In this document: positions 34,950 to 44,099 of the stretch, in pieces
Layout of the letters: each line of letters opens with the position of its first letter
Position numbering within the stretch: position 1 is the stretch's first letter
DNA from: Siphonodentalium dalli
Taxonomy: Eukaryota; Mollusca; Scaphopoda; Gadilida; Siphonodentaliidae
Length of the DNA stretch: 64,000 bases
NCBI GenBank assembly: GCA_032622095.1
Contig: CP136068.1
Location: 14,801,729-14,865,728 of the forward strand
Direction of reading: 5' to 3'
Program-made: the position numbers and the translations under genes
The notes under the pieces: generated by a model
Told to the model about the DNA's origin: nothing
Database searches by the model: none
The model's input: only the letters and a program-made list of their open reading frames with translations

Positions 34950-35344
34950 ACAAAAGTGTACGTAGTTGAATCAGAAAGGCTAAACAAAACCGACACGCAT
35001 GACATTCGATATCTTAAACATGCACCAGGTGTAGGGGTGGTGTATACAGTGACCCATTTCATTCCCACTATCATGGCGCATTTCCACAAACTAGCACCGC
35101 GAGCATTGTTCTTCTCTGCTGGGAGATATTCGACGAGACAACTGCGGGGCGTCACACAGTTTGCTTCGGATAATGGTAAAGAAGTGTGGGTAGTCTGTAC
35201 ACCAGGGTCTTCTCCTTAGCTGATAGACATCTGTCCAAGGGAATGAGACAGCTAGCAACCTTCGAAACACTGTCGAAGTTGTCCACATATGCCAATGCGT
35301 TCGCTGAGTGTGAGTTGACGAACTATCTATTGAGAAGTGACTAG
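34950..35344 (+). pseudogene. Unrecognised coding-like exon in core, plus strand
   Basis: After an acceptor-like CATATTATTATCCAG the frame reads TKVYVVESERLNKTDTHDIR, then THFIPTIMAHFHKLAPRALF, then STRQLRGVTQFASDNGKEVW. A one-base shift near 35212 is needed to continue with LADRHLSKGMRQLATFETLS to a stop at 35342. Not recognised. It lies antisense-neighbouring to the minus-strand segment at 34.4-34.9 kb, so the core may hold two divergent genes. Confidence 0.4.
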
Positions 35345-35478
35345 CTAACTGGTTCGCCAGGTGTACATGTCGTTATCCCATGGGGTATGAGACACATACA
35401 TAGAGATGACCTTCTGTAAGCTAGACACCGGAAAATGAATTGTTTGAAACGTTATGATTAGAGGGACCCTACTCACAG

Positions 35479-35589
35479 GAAGTGGTGAATACTTTGTCGG
35501 TGTGAGCGACCTAGATTTATCAGATAAAGAAATGGAAGCTGGTCCAGATAATTATGGACGTGCCGTGGCAAATCAGAATCTGTTATCAG
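35479..35589 (+). CDS. Exon-like segment in core, plus strand
   Basis: A 111-nt unit is flanked by ACCCTACTCACAG and GTAATT, open throughout, reading SGEYFVGVSDLDLSDKEMEA then GPDNYGRAVANQNLLS. It is acidic and soluble-looking with no recognised domain. It could be a later exon of the 34950 segment; phase cannot be verified because that segment is frameshifted. Confidence 0.38.
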
Positions 35590-35792
35590 GTAATTGTTCT
35601 TATATAACTATTCGGCGCACATACGCTTACGGCCATTATCGGCGCTAAGTGGAGACTGGATTTCGAAATGCCACATCGCGATATTAATTGTGGTGTTTCA
35701 TCTTTCCAGAAGGACACGAGCTATGTTATGCGTTTTGATACCTTTAAGTTGAACTAGTAGATGGTTTATGTACAATTTCGTCCATACATACC

Positions 35793-37050
35793 GACAAAAA
35801 GTTGAAATTAATATGTGAAAATATCGATTTCTTTTCAATTTCTAGCCGCCAATTTACCAGCGATCTTGGCTGTGAGTATCAATTGCCAAACTCTAATGAA
35901 TACTTCATGTCACATTCCATATCAACATGTAATGGTGGGTAGAAATCGCGAAACAATAACGCCCATCCTAAGAAATTAAAGGAATGTAGATTTGTTTTCA
36001 AATTTCGGTCGCCATTTTGGCCGCCATCTTCGATTTGGAAAACAATTTCCTGCATTAGATGTAATGTAATTACTTCACCTCAGTATTTCCGACTCAATTG
36101 TAAGCATGGGTGGAGTTGTCTCGACAATAATGCCCAATGATGTGAATATGAGGGAATTTCGGTGTTTATTCAAAATCTGTCCGCCATTGTGGGCGCCATT
36201 TTGGATTTGGGGGACTTTTATTTGGATATGGTACAAGGAAAGTTCTTCGCCTAAGTGTTCCCAACTTACAATAGTAAGCAGGTGTGGAGTTGTCATGACA
36301 ATAATGCTCACTGATGTTAAAATCAGCGATTTTCGGCGATTTTTTATTTCTGGTGGCCATTTTGGCCGCCATCTTGGATTTGGGTAAATATTCCTCAACT
36401 CAGGTATAAGAGGAATCCTAGCTCGAGTATATCCTGCAAATATATATGCATGGGTGTTGTTATAATAGCAATAACATTCATTGATTCGAAACATAACATC
36501 CCGTTATTAACGGAGATTCGGCTTCGACCTATGATACCGGCATTTGGGAAAACGTGATATCGGACAAAAATATCCAGCAATGAATGCATATTATGGTCCG
36601 CATGTGTTCGCCAATGACTCCTCTATATGATAAATGTATAACATGACGCAAAAATTCTAACATTTTCCCACAGAGACAAACGAAAGGTGGTAATATGTCA
36701 GAAAAATAGCATATTTTCACATTTCGGCGGCCATCTTGGCCGCCATATTGGATTCTGGTGTCGGATTTTTGGCTAATTTGTAATGGTTGTATATTAGCAT
36801 AACGCATCGAGCGGAAACAAGACCGCATGTGCTATCATCTGTACTATAATGGCGATCAAAGAGACCTGGTGCATTTAAAAAAAATGGCCGCCATGATGGA
36901 CGCCATCTTGTCTGGAGTCTCTGCGGCCACTTTTTTTTCTTGTTAACAAGTGAAAAAAATTAGAGGAGACCTTAAGGAAGAAAATTAGTGGGGTGAAATT
37001 AAGTCCTGGGGGGGGGGGGGTGCAGAGGTCGACCAATATCTCCTGGACTA
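35793..37050 (-). repeat. Right arm of long terminal inverted repeat
   Basis: Inverted counterpart of 32118-33362, by eye well above 90 percent similar. Its poly-G tract (about 37007-37020) is the counterpart of the left arm's C7 and is longer, showing slippage. Confidence 0.85.
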
Positions 37051-37053
37051 TTA

Positions 37054-37905
37054 CCTATCATATTTCTTCCAAGATAATCTTTTATCACATAATTTGGCCA
37101 TAAAAGCAGTTTCATAATTATCGGTAATAGACACGTTTAATATCAGCGCGTGCGATGACGTCACGGCGTTCTTCAAATAACTTGCGATCGCTGTAGTTTA
37201 TGATTGTTGTTTTCGATTAATATTTCGCATTGCTTCGGGTTTATTTGATCATGTGATAAAATGTATCTCGCACTCGTCCTATTTTATACGTAATTTATCA
37301 ACCTCGTCCTCTAAATTATATTTGAGCCTCGGTAAACCTCGGCTCAAATCGAATTTAGTGAACTCTGTTGATAAATTCCGTATAAAATAGAAACTCATGT
37401 GAGATCCTCTATATATTATTTAGGCCTAATATAAATGACACTGGGGACAACTTCGATCAAGTAATTCAAAAATGAATGGGAAAGTATTGATTTTTGTGTG
37501 AAAAGGTTCATTACGAAACGTTGTTACATGTAATGCTAAAATGGGCACATCCTTCATGTAAGAATACTCAAAACCACACAACCCATCCATTGTCCATATG
37601 CAGAATGGTTAGGTTACACATTCATTTTCATTACCTGAGAATAAGTAGTGCGTTGTAATGCATTAACAATAAATATAGCCATTACCACACATACACCATA
37701 TATAACAACCTTCTACATGTACATGTATATGTCAGATATGTTAGGAACCACTAACGACCCCACACTTTGTGGCACAGTAAGCTACAAAACATGTATCAGT
37801 ATCGTTACATTACATTAAACCCTAGATAAATCGTTGAAGGCAATACGTTGGTATCATGTGATAGTTTCACGAAAATATCTAAATTTCAGGAATAAAGGAA
37901 ACGGA
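37054..37905. other. Intergenic, with one fold-back repeat
   Basis: 37265-37405 is a palindromic repeat (ATCTCGCACTCGTCCTATTT against AAATAGAAACTCATGTGAGA) related to 15044-15187. The remainder has no recognisable gene. Confidence 0.5.
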
Positions 37906-38616
37906 AAATGTTGAACAGTGAGTACACATATTCTAGTTTAAATGTTGAACAATGAGTACACATATTCTAGTTTAAATGTTGAACAGTGAGTACACATATT
38001 CTAGTTTAAATATTGAACAGTGAGTACACATATTCTATTTTAAATGTTGAACAGTGAGTACACATATTCTAGTTTAAATGTTGAACAGTGAGTACACATA
38101 TTCTAATTTAAATGTTGAACAGTGAGTACACATACTAGTTTAAATGTTGAAGAGGGAGTACACATATTCTAGTTTAAATGTTGAACAGTGAGTACACATA
38201 CTAGTTTAAATGTTGAACAGGGAGTACACATAGTCTAATTCAAATGTTGAACAGTGAGTACACATATTCTAGTTTAAATATTGAACCGTGAGAACACATA
38301 TTCTAGTTTAAATGTTGAACAATGAGTACACATATTCTAGTTTAAATGTTGAACAGTGAGTATAAATATTCTAGTTTAAATATTGAACAGTGAGTACACA
38401 TATTCTATTATAAATGTTGAACAGTGAGTACACATATTCTAATTTAAATGTTGAACAGTGAGTACACATACTAGTTTAAATGTTGAAAAGTGAGTACACA
38501 TATTCTAGTTTAAATGTTGAACAGTGAGTACCCATATTCTAGTTTAAATGTTGAAAAGTGAGTACACTTATTCTAGTTTAAATGTTGAACAGTGAGTACA
38601 CATATTCTAGTTTGAA
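37906..38616. repeat. 34-bp minisatellite, about 21 copies
   Basis: Unit AAATGTTGAACAGTGAGTAC plus ACATATTCTAGTTT repeated head to tail, with scattered substitutions and a shorter 31-bp variant that lacks three bases in the ATATTCTAG part. No stem-loop potential stands out. Likely intronic or intergenic tandem repeat. Confidence 0.95.
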
Positions 38617-38998
38617 TCTAGACGTTGGCTACGTAGCCTTGTTAACAGTGTAATGCTACACGAATCACAGCTATTGTTTGTACCAAACAAGTGTGGAATA
38701 TTAATTTTGAACTCATTATGACTCCCCTTGTAAGTACATGTATACTCAACATGACTTTTTGCACCAGGCTTGAAGTTGTGGTGCCGGACATTGGCAGAAT
38801 AAGGTCCACAGAGGGTTAATTTACTTACCTTAATCCACACAGCGGGCTATCGTCACAGAATACATGCTCTTGGTACCTCATTATGCATTGCTTCACCTGC
38901 TGTGTGGTACCTAGACACACATCTACGTTCCAAGATGGTGATGTGCATCCATTATGCACATCGATTATGTTGTCGGGCCATTTGGGGATATAAATAAA
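38607..38998 (-). pseudogene. Cysteine-rich exon-like segment
   Basis: An exon-like unit at 38998-38829 on the minus strand is bounded by TTTGTATTTTAGTTCAG and GTAAGT, 170 nt. It reads IYIPKWPDNIIDVHNGCTSP, SWNVDVCLGTTQQVKQCIMR and YQEHVFCDDSPLCGL. The C-x-G-T-x-Q...C...C...C spacing resembles the second half of a thrombospondin type 1 repeat, but W and R landmarks are incomplete. Beyond the donor another frame (38840-38607) also looks coding: CGPYSANVRHHNFKPGAKSH, HLFGTNNSCDSC. So either the exon is longer and frameshifted or two exons overlap. Confidence 0.42.
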
Positions 38999-39219
38999 CT
39001 GAACTAAAATACAAAGATAAACTTTCGAAAGAAATTTCTAAAGAAACTTCTAGAAAAGATGAGACAAAAGCAGAATAAGATTCACGACGGGTGAATTGGG
39101 TGACACTAGCCCGTTGTGTGGGGTAGCATCGATCAATTCACCTTCAGGTGACCTCATTTTCCATGTGACTGGCACAATATTTTGAGGCCTCTTTACAGAC
39201 CTCGATATCTTCAAACAAA

Positions 39220-39884
39220 AATAACCGATTGATTTCTCAGTAATAATGCTAATAGTTGCATGCAAACCATTTCTTGTTATCAATTAAAACTGGTCGAAAA
39301 TTAACCAACATAATCCCTCTCCTGACAATCTAATTATTGAATTTGAAGCTTCAATTGTTAAACATTTGGAGGTGTGGACCAAACAGCCCCAGAAACATTA
39401 ATATTATACACCATATAGATTGCCCCCACTATTGGAGAGTTTCCACGCGATATATCCTATGTTTATAAAGACACAAACTCATTTATGTCAAACAATTACC
39501 AAGAGTAGGAAAATATTCTACATTTGGTGAAACATAACTAATTATTGGTTTCAATACACATCTGTCAGATCCATTTCAAGCTACGTGTCCATTCAGGCTA
39601 TGGTCTTACAATCTCGTCCAAATACGGATACGATAGGCGAGAATCGCATGCGTTTTGATATGTCGATGCCGTCTGGAGAGTTTGGCGGGACCAGCATCCC
39701 GTCTCGATTTGCTCAGTCTACCCTTGATGCTATAAAGTGGTAGCCGCGGGCGCTTATATATAGAGTTGTTTTTATGAGCCATCAGGCCCCCGCGGCAGCG
39801 GTCGCTGGCGCGACCTGACTGCCTCGATATCAATTTGAAAAAGGGGTGCTTAATTTTGTGTTTCCCCAACAGGTCTTAGACAGT
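39220..39884. repeat. 665-bp tandem duplication, unit 1
   Basis: Begins AATAACCGATTGATTTCTCA, ends AGGTCTTAGACAGT, and is followed with no gap by a second copy. I noticed only one base difference (GGAGAG against GGAAAG). Contains a GGTCGC-TGGC-GCGACC hairpin and a TATATATAG box-like run near its end. An 87-codon minus frame (basic, KHKIKHPFFKLISRQSGRAS) is present in both units but has no ATG start or known domain. Confidence 0.92.
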
Positions 39885-40549
39885 AATAACCGATTGATTT
39901 CTCAGTAATAATGCTAATAGTTGCATGCAAACCATTTCTTGTTATCAATTAAAACTGGTCGAAAATTAACCAACATAATCCCTCTCCTGACAATCTAATT
40001 ATTGAATTTGAAGCTTCAATTGTTAAACATTTGGAGGTGTGGACCAAACAGCCCCAGAAACATTAATATTATACACCATATAGATTGCCCCCACTATTGG
40101 AAAGTTTCCACGCGATATATCCTATGTTTATAAAGACACAAACTCATTTATGTCAAACAATTACCAAGAGTAGGAAAATATTCTACATTTGGTGAAACAT
40201 AACTAATTATTGGTTTCAATACACATCTGTCAGATCCATTTCAAGCTACGTGTCCATTCAGGCTATGGTCTTACAATCTCGTCCAAATACGGATACGATA
40301 GGCGAGAATCGCATGCGTTTTGATATGTCGATGCCGTCTGGAGAGTTTGGCGGGACCAGCATCCCGTCTCGATTTGCTCAGTCTACCCTTGATGCTATAA
40401 AGTGGTAGCCGCGGGCGCTTATATATAGAGTTGTTTTTATGAGCCATCAGGCCCCCGCGGCAGCGGTCGCTGGCGCGACCTGACTGCCTCGATATCAATT
40501 TGAAAAAGGGGTGCTTAATTTTGTGTTTCCCCAACAGGTCTTAGACAGT
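39885..40549. repeat. 665-bp tandem duplication, unit 2
   Basis: Direct repeat of 39220-39884, offset exactly 665 bp. Near-identity means a very recent duplication, a collapsed or duplicated assembly segment, or two adjacent terminal repeats of a retroelement. TG/CA ends are not evident. Confidence 0.92.
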
Positions 40550-41282
40550 GCCGTCCGCCCACCCTAAAAGTGATTTTTCCTATAGTGTTTTTGAAACGTG
40601 TCTCTTTGTGGTGTCATTCTTTTGGTATGATTTTTTACTAAATAACGGGTATGTTAGAGTTACATTTCTTTGAATTTTACAATCGAAACATATTCGCATG
40701 CGATGCTGAGTCACGCGGGACACGGCAAACTAAATCGCGCGCAAATTGGCTTGCGATTTTTCAGCATCCCACCCCATTTGGCATGCGATAGCGTTTGTAC
40801 TAGGTGGTCCATTACACACATATAGCCCTAATGTCATACCCGACGATAGTATAGGCAACGTAATTTTTCTTTGAAAATGACAATTTATATAAGTTCAAAG
40901 TCACATGTTCACAGATATAACAGATTGCCCACCACCTTCAACATTATGATTTTGTATAGTTTAATTGAGCTCACATGTTGTTTTATTCCCCATTAACGCA
41001 TATACGGATATTTGTCTCGCCTGTAATTGGGCACTGCATTGTTGTTATTTTTATTTTGGGAATTCCTCCACTGGAACCACATGCAATAAACCCCGTTCTA
41101 TACTGAATGGATTATCCCATTGAGTTATAAAAGTATACATTGTAATATTATATTGTTCATTTGGAGGTGTGTTCAAGTATTAAAAGCTGACGACATTCAT
41201 AAATCAGATCATACACGGGGAGAATGATTCGTATTCATGGTTGGGAAATGTTCAGATAATAAGTTCTACAAACGACCACAAT
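40550..41282. other. Intergenic; dispersed repeat block at its end
   Basis: 41100-41280 is a diverged copy of the block at 13.2, 14.0 and 23.2 kb (TTCATTTGGAGGTGTGTTCA, ending AGATAATAAGTTCTACAAAC). The rest holds no recognisable gene. Confidence 0.5.
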
Positions 41283-41780
41283 ATCCCAGATAGCACACCT
41301 ATGTTGGGCCAACGTTGGGCCAACGTCATTTCTATCGTTGGGCCACCGTTGGAATCCAACGTTGGGCCAACTATGGCTGTTGCCGCTGGCTCGGCGTCGG
41401 CGCGACGTTGGATCCCGTCGTCGACTCGACGGTCGTTCGACGTGGAGCCGACGTTGGTGCGCCCGTCTGGCACCCGACGTAGAAACGACGTCGAATCAAC
41501 GGTGAATTCCACTAATAATACGACGTTGGGTCAACGTTGGGCCAACGTCATTTCTATCAACGTTGGAATCCAACGTTGGCCAACTATGGCTGTTGCCGCT
41601 GGCTCGGCGTCGGCTTGACGTCGGATCCCGTCGTCGACTCGATGGTGGTTCGACGTCGAGTCGACGTTGGTGTGCTGTCGGGCACCCGACGTAGAAACGA
41701 CGTCGAATCAACGGTGAACTCCACTAATAATACGACGTTGGGGCAACGTTGGGCCAACGTTGTGTTTGGGCATTGACAGG
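41283..41780. repeat. ACGTTGGGCCAACGT palindromic tandem repeat
   Basis: Begins CCCAGATAGCACACCTATGT, then two units of roughly 230 bp full of GTTGGGCCAACG palindromes, CGACGT and GCTGGCTCGGCGTCGGC. The block at 48.14-48.43 kb has the same start motif in reverse. Open frames on both strands across it are symmetry artefacts. Known: dispersed repeats of this style occur in many marine invertebrates; mechanism of spread not evident here. Confidence 0.85.
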
Positions 41781-43072
41781 GGCGGATCGAGGCTCCATTC
41801 GTAGGGACGATTCCCCTCACATTAGGGAGTCCTTATAAAGTTAACACCAATAAATTTAAAGTCCCACATAATTTTTGCAACTTCAAAGTATTATAATTGG
41901 AAATAACATTCAAATTCACAAATATAAAACCAGAAGAAAATGAAACATATATAGAAACAAAATGTATGCCGATTTAAATAAAGACAAAATGACATGTCAT
42001 TAGTTGTTGATTTTAAGAATCTTGACCATCTACTCACTCTAAAGAAAAATATTTTGTATTGGTCTCCTGAATAAAGTTATCGAGAATGCTACATATTTGT
42101 GTTAGCTTATATATCCCTTACCATACAAAAGAAATGAGTTTATTTCAGCTTAATTTGCGATTTTGTGCTCTCGATAATGTTGGGAACAAAATGTTCAAAC
42201 ATTATGTGTCTTTAAATTTTGGTCAAGTTACATCTTCTTCGAACATCATTATTCTGGAGAGTGATCTGATGTAGATGTGCAAAATTTGAAACGGCTCAAA
42301 GTGCATATGATTAAATTAAACCTAGTAATTGCTCATTTACGTACCAGTACTATTATATAGAGCGAACTCTGTGCATGGTGATATAAAATGTCACATAAGA
42401 AAGAATATCGCGTTTTTGAAATCCTTTTTCTGATTAGTCCATGATACTTCAGATTCTGAGTATATAAATTCAATACAATGCATGTACAGCAATTAATTTT
42501 ATCTGTTGACATATTATGAAATGAGCAATTACTAAGCTTATTTGTATCTATGCACATATGTATGCCGCTTGTTGCATATGTTGGAATGATTTATCTGGGA
42601 GAAATTAAACCCATGGATCCATAAAGATTAATTTATGTATACAAAACCCAACATATTATATGAAATATAATATTTCCATCATTCCATGATATGTCATGAA
42701 CTGGATTCAGTGTACTCATGGCTCATGCATATATGTATGCAGGAACTTGTATGAAGCAACTGTTTTGTTGGCCATTGATTGACAATTCTTCTGCATAAAT
42801 CATATCGCGAGAGAAACCATTTTATATTCACCTCCTTGAATATTTGGAATTTACCATTTTCATAGGTTATCATTAAGTTATTAATAACTGATGTATCAGA
42901 TGTATAACTGCCACAACAAGATGAACACACATCATCCTTTCAGTGCCGATTATCGATACACCGATGAATGCCGAGTTGTTTTTGCATCTGATTGAATGCA
43001 CAACACGGGACAAGTAAGAATTTCCATCCAAGTGAATAATCATAAACTGACGAATTCATGTCGTACATGGTG
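41781..43072 (-). other. Coding-like scraps, no firm gene
   Basis: Minus-strand frames include MYDMNSSVYDYSLGWKFLLV (43060-42950) and CSSCCGSYTSDTSVINNLM then ITYENGKFQIFKE (42930-42830) before a GTGAAT donor-like site. They follow the 43.1 kb exon in order but in shifted frames, so they may be its decayed continuation. 41781-42690 has nothing recognisable. Confidence 0.3.
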
Positions 43073-43294
43073 TTATGTCGCTCGCGCTGGTGTCAGTCGT
43101 GCAATAATATTCACAATATAACGATGTGCAACACGATATAGACCATGCTGGAATACTGGTACATGTAAGTTCATATCCCCAAGCCGTTGATGCTTTCGAC
43201 AGACGAGTAAACTTTGATCGAATCCGCTTCTATAGTACCGTAGCTTATACACAAAATATCCAGATCCGGAAACAGGATAGCAAGTAAATAAGTC
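43073..43294 (-). CDS. Exon-like frame, unrecognised
   Basis: A strong acceptor-like TTCTCTGTTTCTTTCAG is followed by a frame reading DLFTCYPVSGSGYFVYKLRY, YRSGFDQSLLVCRKHQRLGD and VFQHGLYRVAHRYIVNIIAR to a stop at 43073. It is tyrosine-rich with two cysteines, suggestive of an extracellular beta-sheet domain, but I cannot assign a family. No upstream exon was identified with confidence; a minus frame at 44021-43800 (LLGKISNEKKLTMHWLVWDL) is in the right order. Confidence 0.42.
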   Translation of the reverse strand, partial: DLFTCYPVSGSGYFVYKLRYYRSGFDQSLLVCRKHQRLGDMNLHVPVFQHGLYRVAHRYIVNIIARLTPARAT

Positions 43295-43799
43295 CTGAAA
43301 GAAACAGAGAATAACGTTAGCCCAATGCATTTTCTGTGTGCAGCTTGACATTGTCACATACTGTATACATCTTGATATATAATAACCAGACCAATCCGGG
43401 AAATTCCTACATGCATTTGCATGCACGAGAGTACTTTAATTATTTGACCGGCTGCCAATAATATATATAAAATATGTATGCATATGGTACTTTAATTATT
43501 CGAACGGTTCCCGATAGTATCTATAGGTACCATACCTTTGCACGTGGTACGTAATCGTTACATATACTGGTATCAAGGAATTCGTGAGTTGTAAGGACTT
43601 GAGCACGTGCTGATGCATGACACCGACCCCGGTAGGCGGAGGTGTTATGCGCGCGCGAAGTTTTTCTCAACTCATGAATATCTCTGAGAACAGCAGGTAA
43701 TTATCTTATATACCCTATACCCAGGATCGTCTCAATCAACCAATTGGTCACGGATTCTCAAAACTCGCTAAGCCTACGTACTGCTCACTCTCGTCGGTA

Positions 43800-44021
43800 T
43801 CAATTTCCAGCAAAACTGTCAATCAGTTCATTAATAAAATTGCACAGATCCCACACGAGCCAGTGCATGGTAAGTTTCTTCTCATTGGAAATTTTCCCCA
43901 GCAAATATGAGACCGAACATATTAGTAAATTCGCAAGATATCGAGTAATTATTTTAGCAGGTTTTGAATTGTTGTCAACCGTATCATCAACGATAAAGAG
44001 CGTTTGTGTTTCAATGCCCAT
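43800..44021 (-). CDS. Unrecognised open frame
   Basis: A 73-codon frame begins at ATG: MGIETQTLFIVDDTVDNNSK then ...LLGKISNEKKLTMHWLVWDL. The frame contains the recurring AACGCTCTTTAT motif as coding sequence (TLF). The plus-strand reading over the same interval is also open, which weakens the case. Confidence 0.25.
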   Translation of the reverse strand: MGIETQTLFIVDDTVDNNSKPAKIITRYLANLLICSVSYLLGKISNEKKLTMHWLVWDLCNFINELIDSFAGN

Positions 44022-44099
44022 TTACTAGTACGATGAATATTAAACAGCGGTTCGAAAACTTGCTTTATTAAAAATCGCAGCATTTGGTGACAAATCGGA

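Larger units (their letters stand above)
32118..37050. mobile_element. 4.9 kb element with 1.25 kb terminal inverted repeats
   Basis: 32118-33362 is inverted at 35793-37050 nearly throughout. Ends are TAGTCCAGGAGATATTGG and its complement. TTA lies on both outer sides (32115-32117, 37051-37053); alternatively the last AT of each end is a 2-bp duplication. The arms contain diverged sub-repeats with AAGATGGCGGCC-type cores. The 2.4 kb core has exon-like pieces on both strands with no recognised transposase. Long arms with internal sub-repeats recall Foldback-type elements; TTA or AT duplications occur in PIF/Harbinger and ISL2EU-type transposons. The class is therefore open. Confidence 0.8.

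Noticed and set aside
39606-40534. Identical 87-codon basic frames in both 665-bp units as a gene pair
   Set aside because: They lack an ATG at the start and any recognised domain, and their identity is explained by the recent duplication.
41241-41820. Several overlapping open frames up to 125 codons on both strands
   Set aside because: They run through palindromic ACGTTGGGCCAACGT units, appear on both strands with mirrored composition, and contain no domain.
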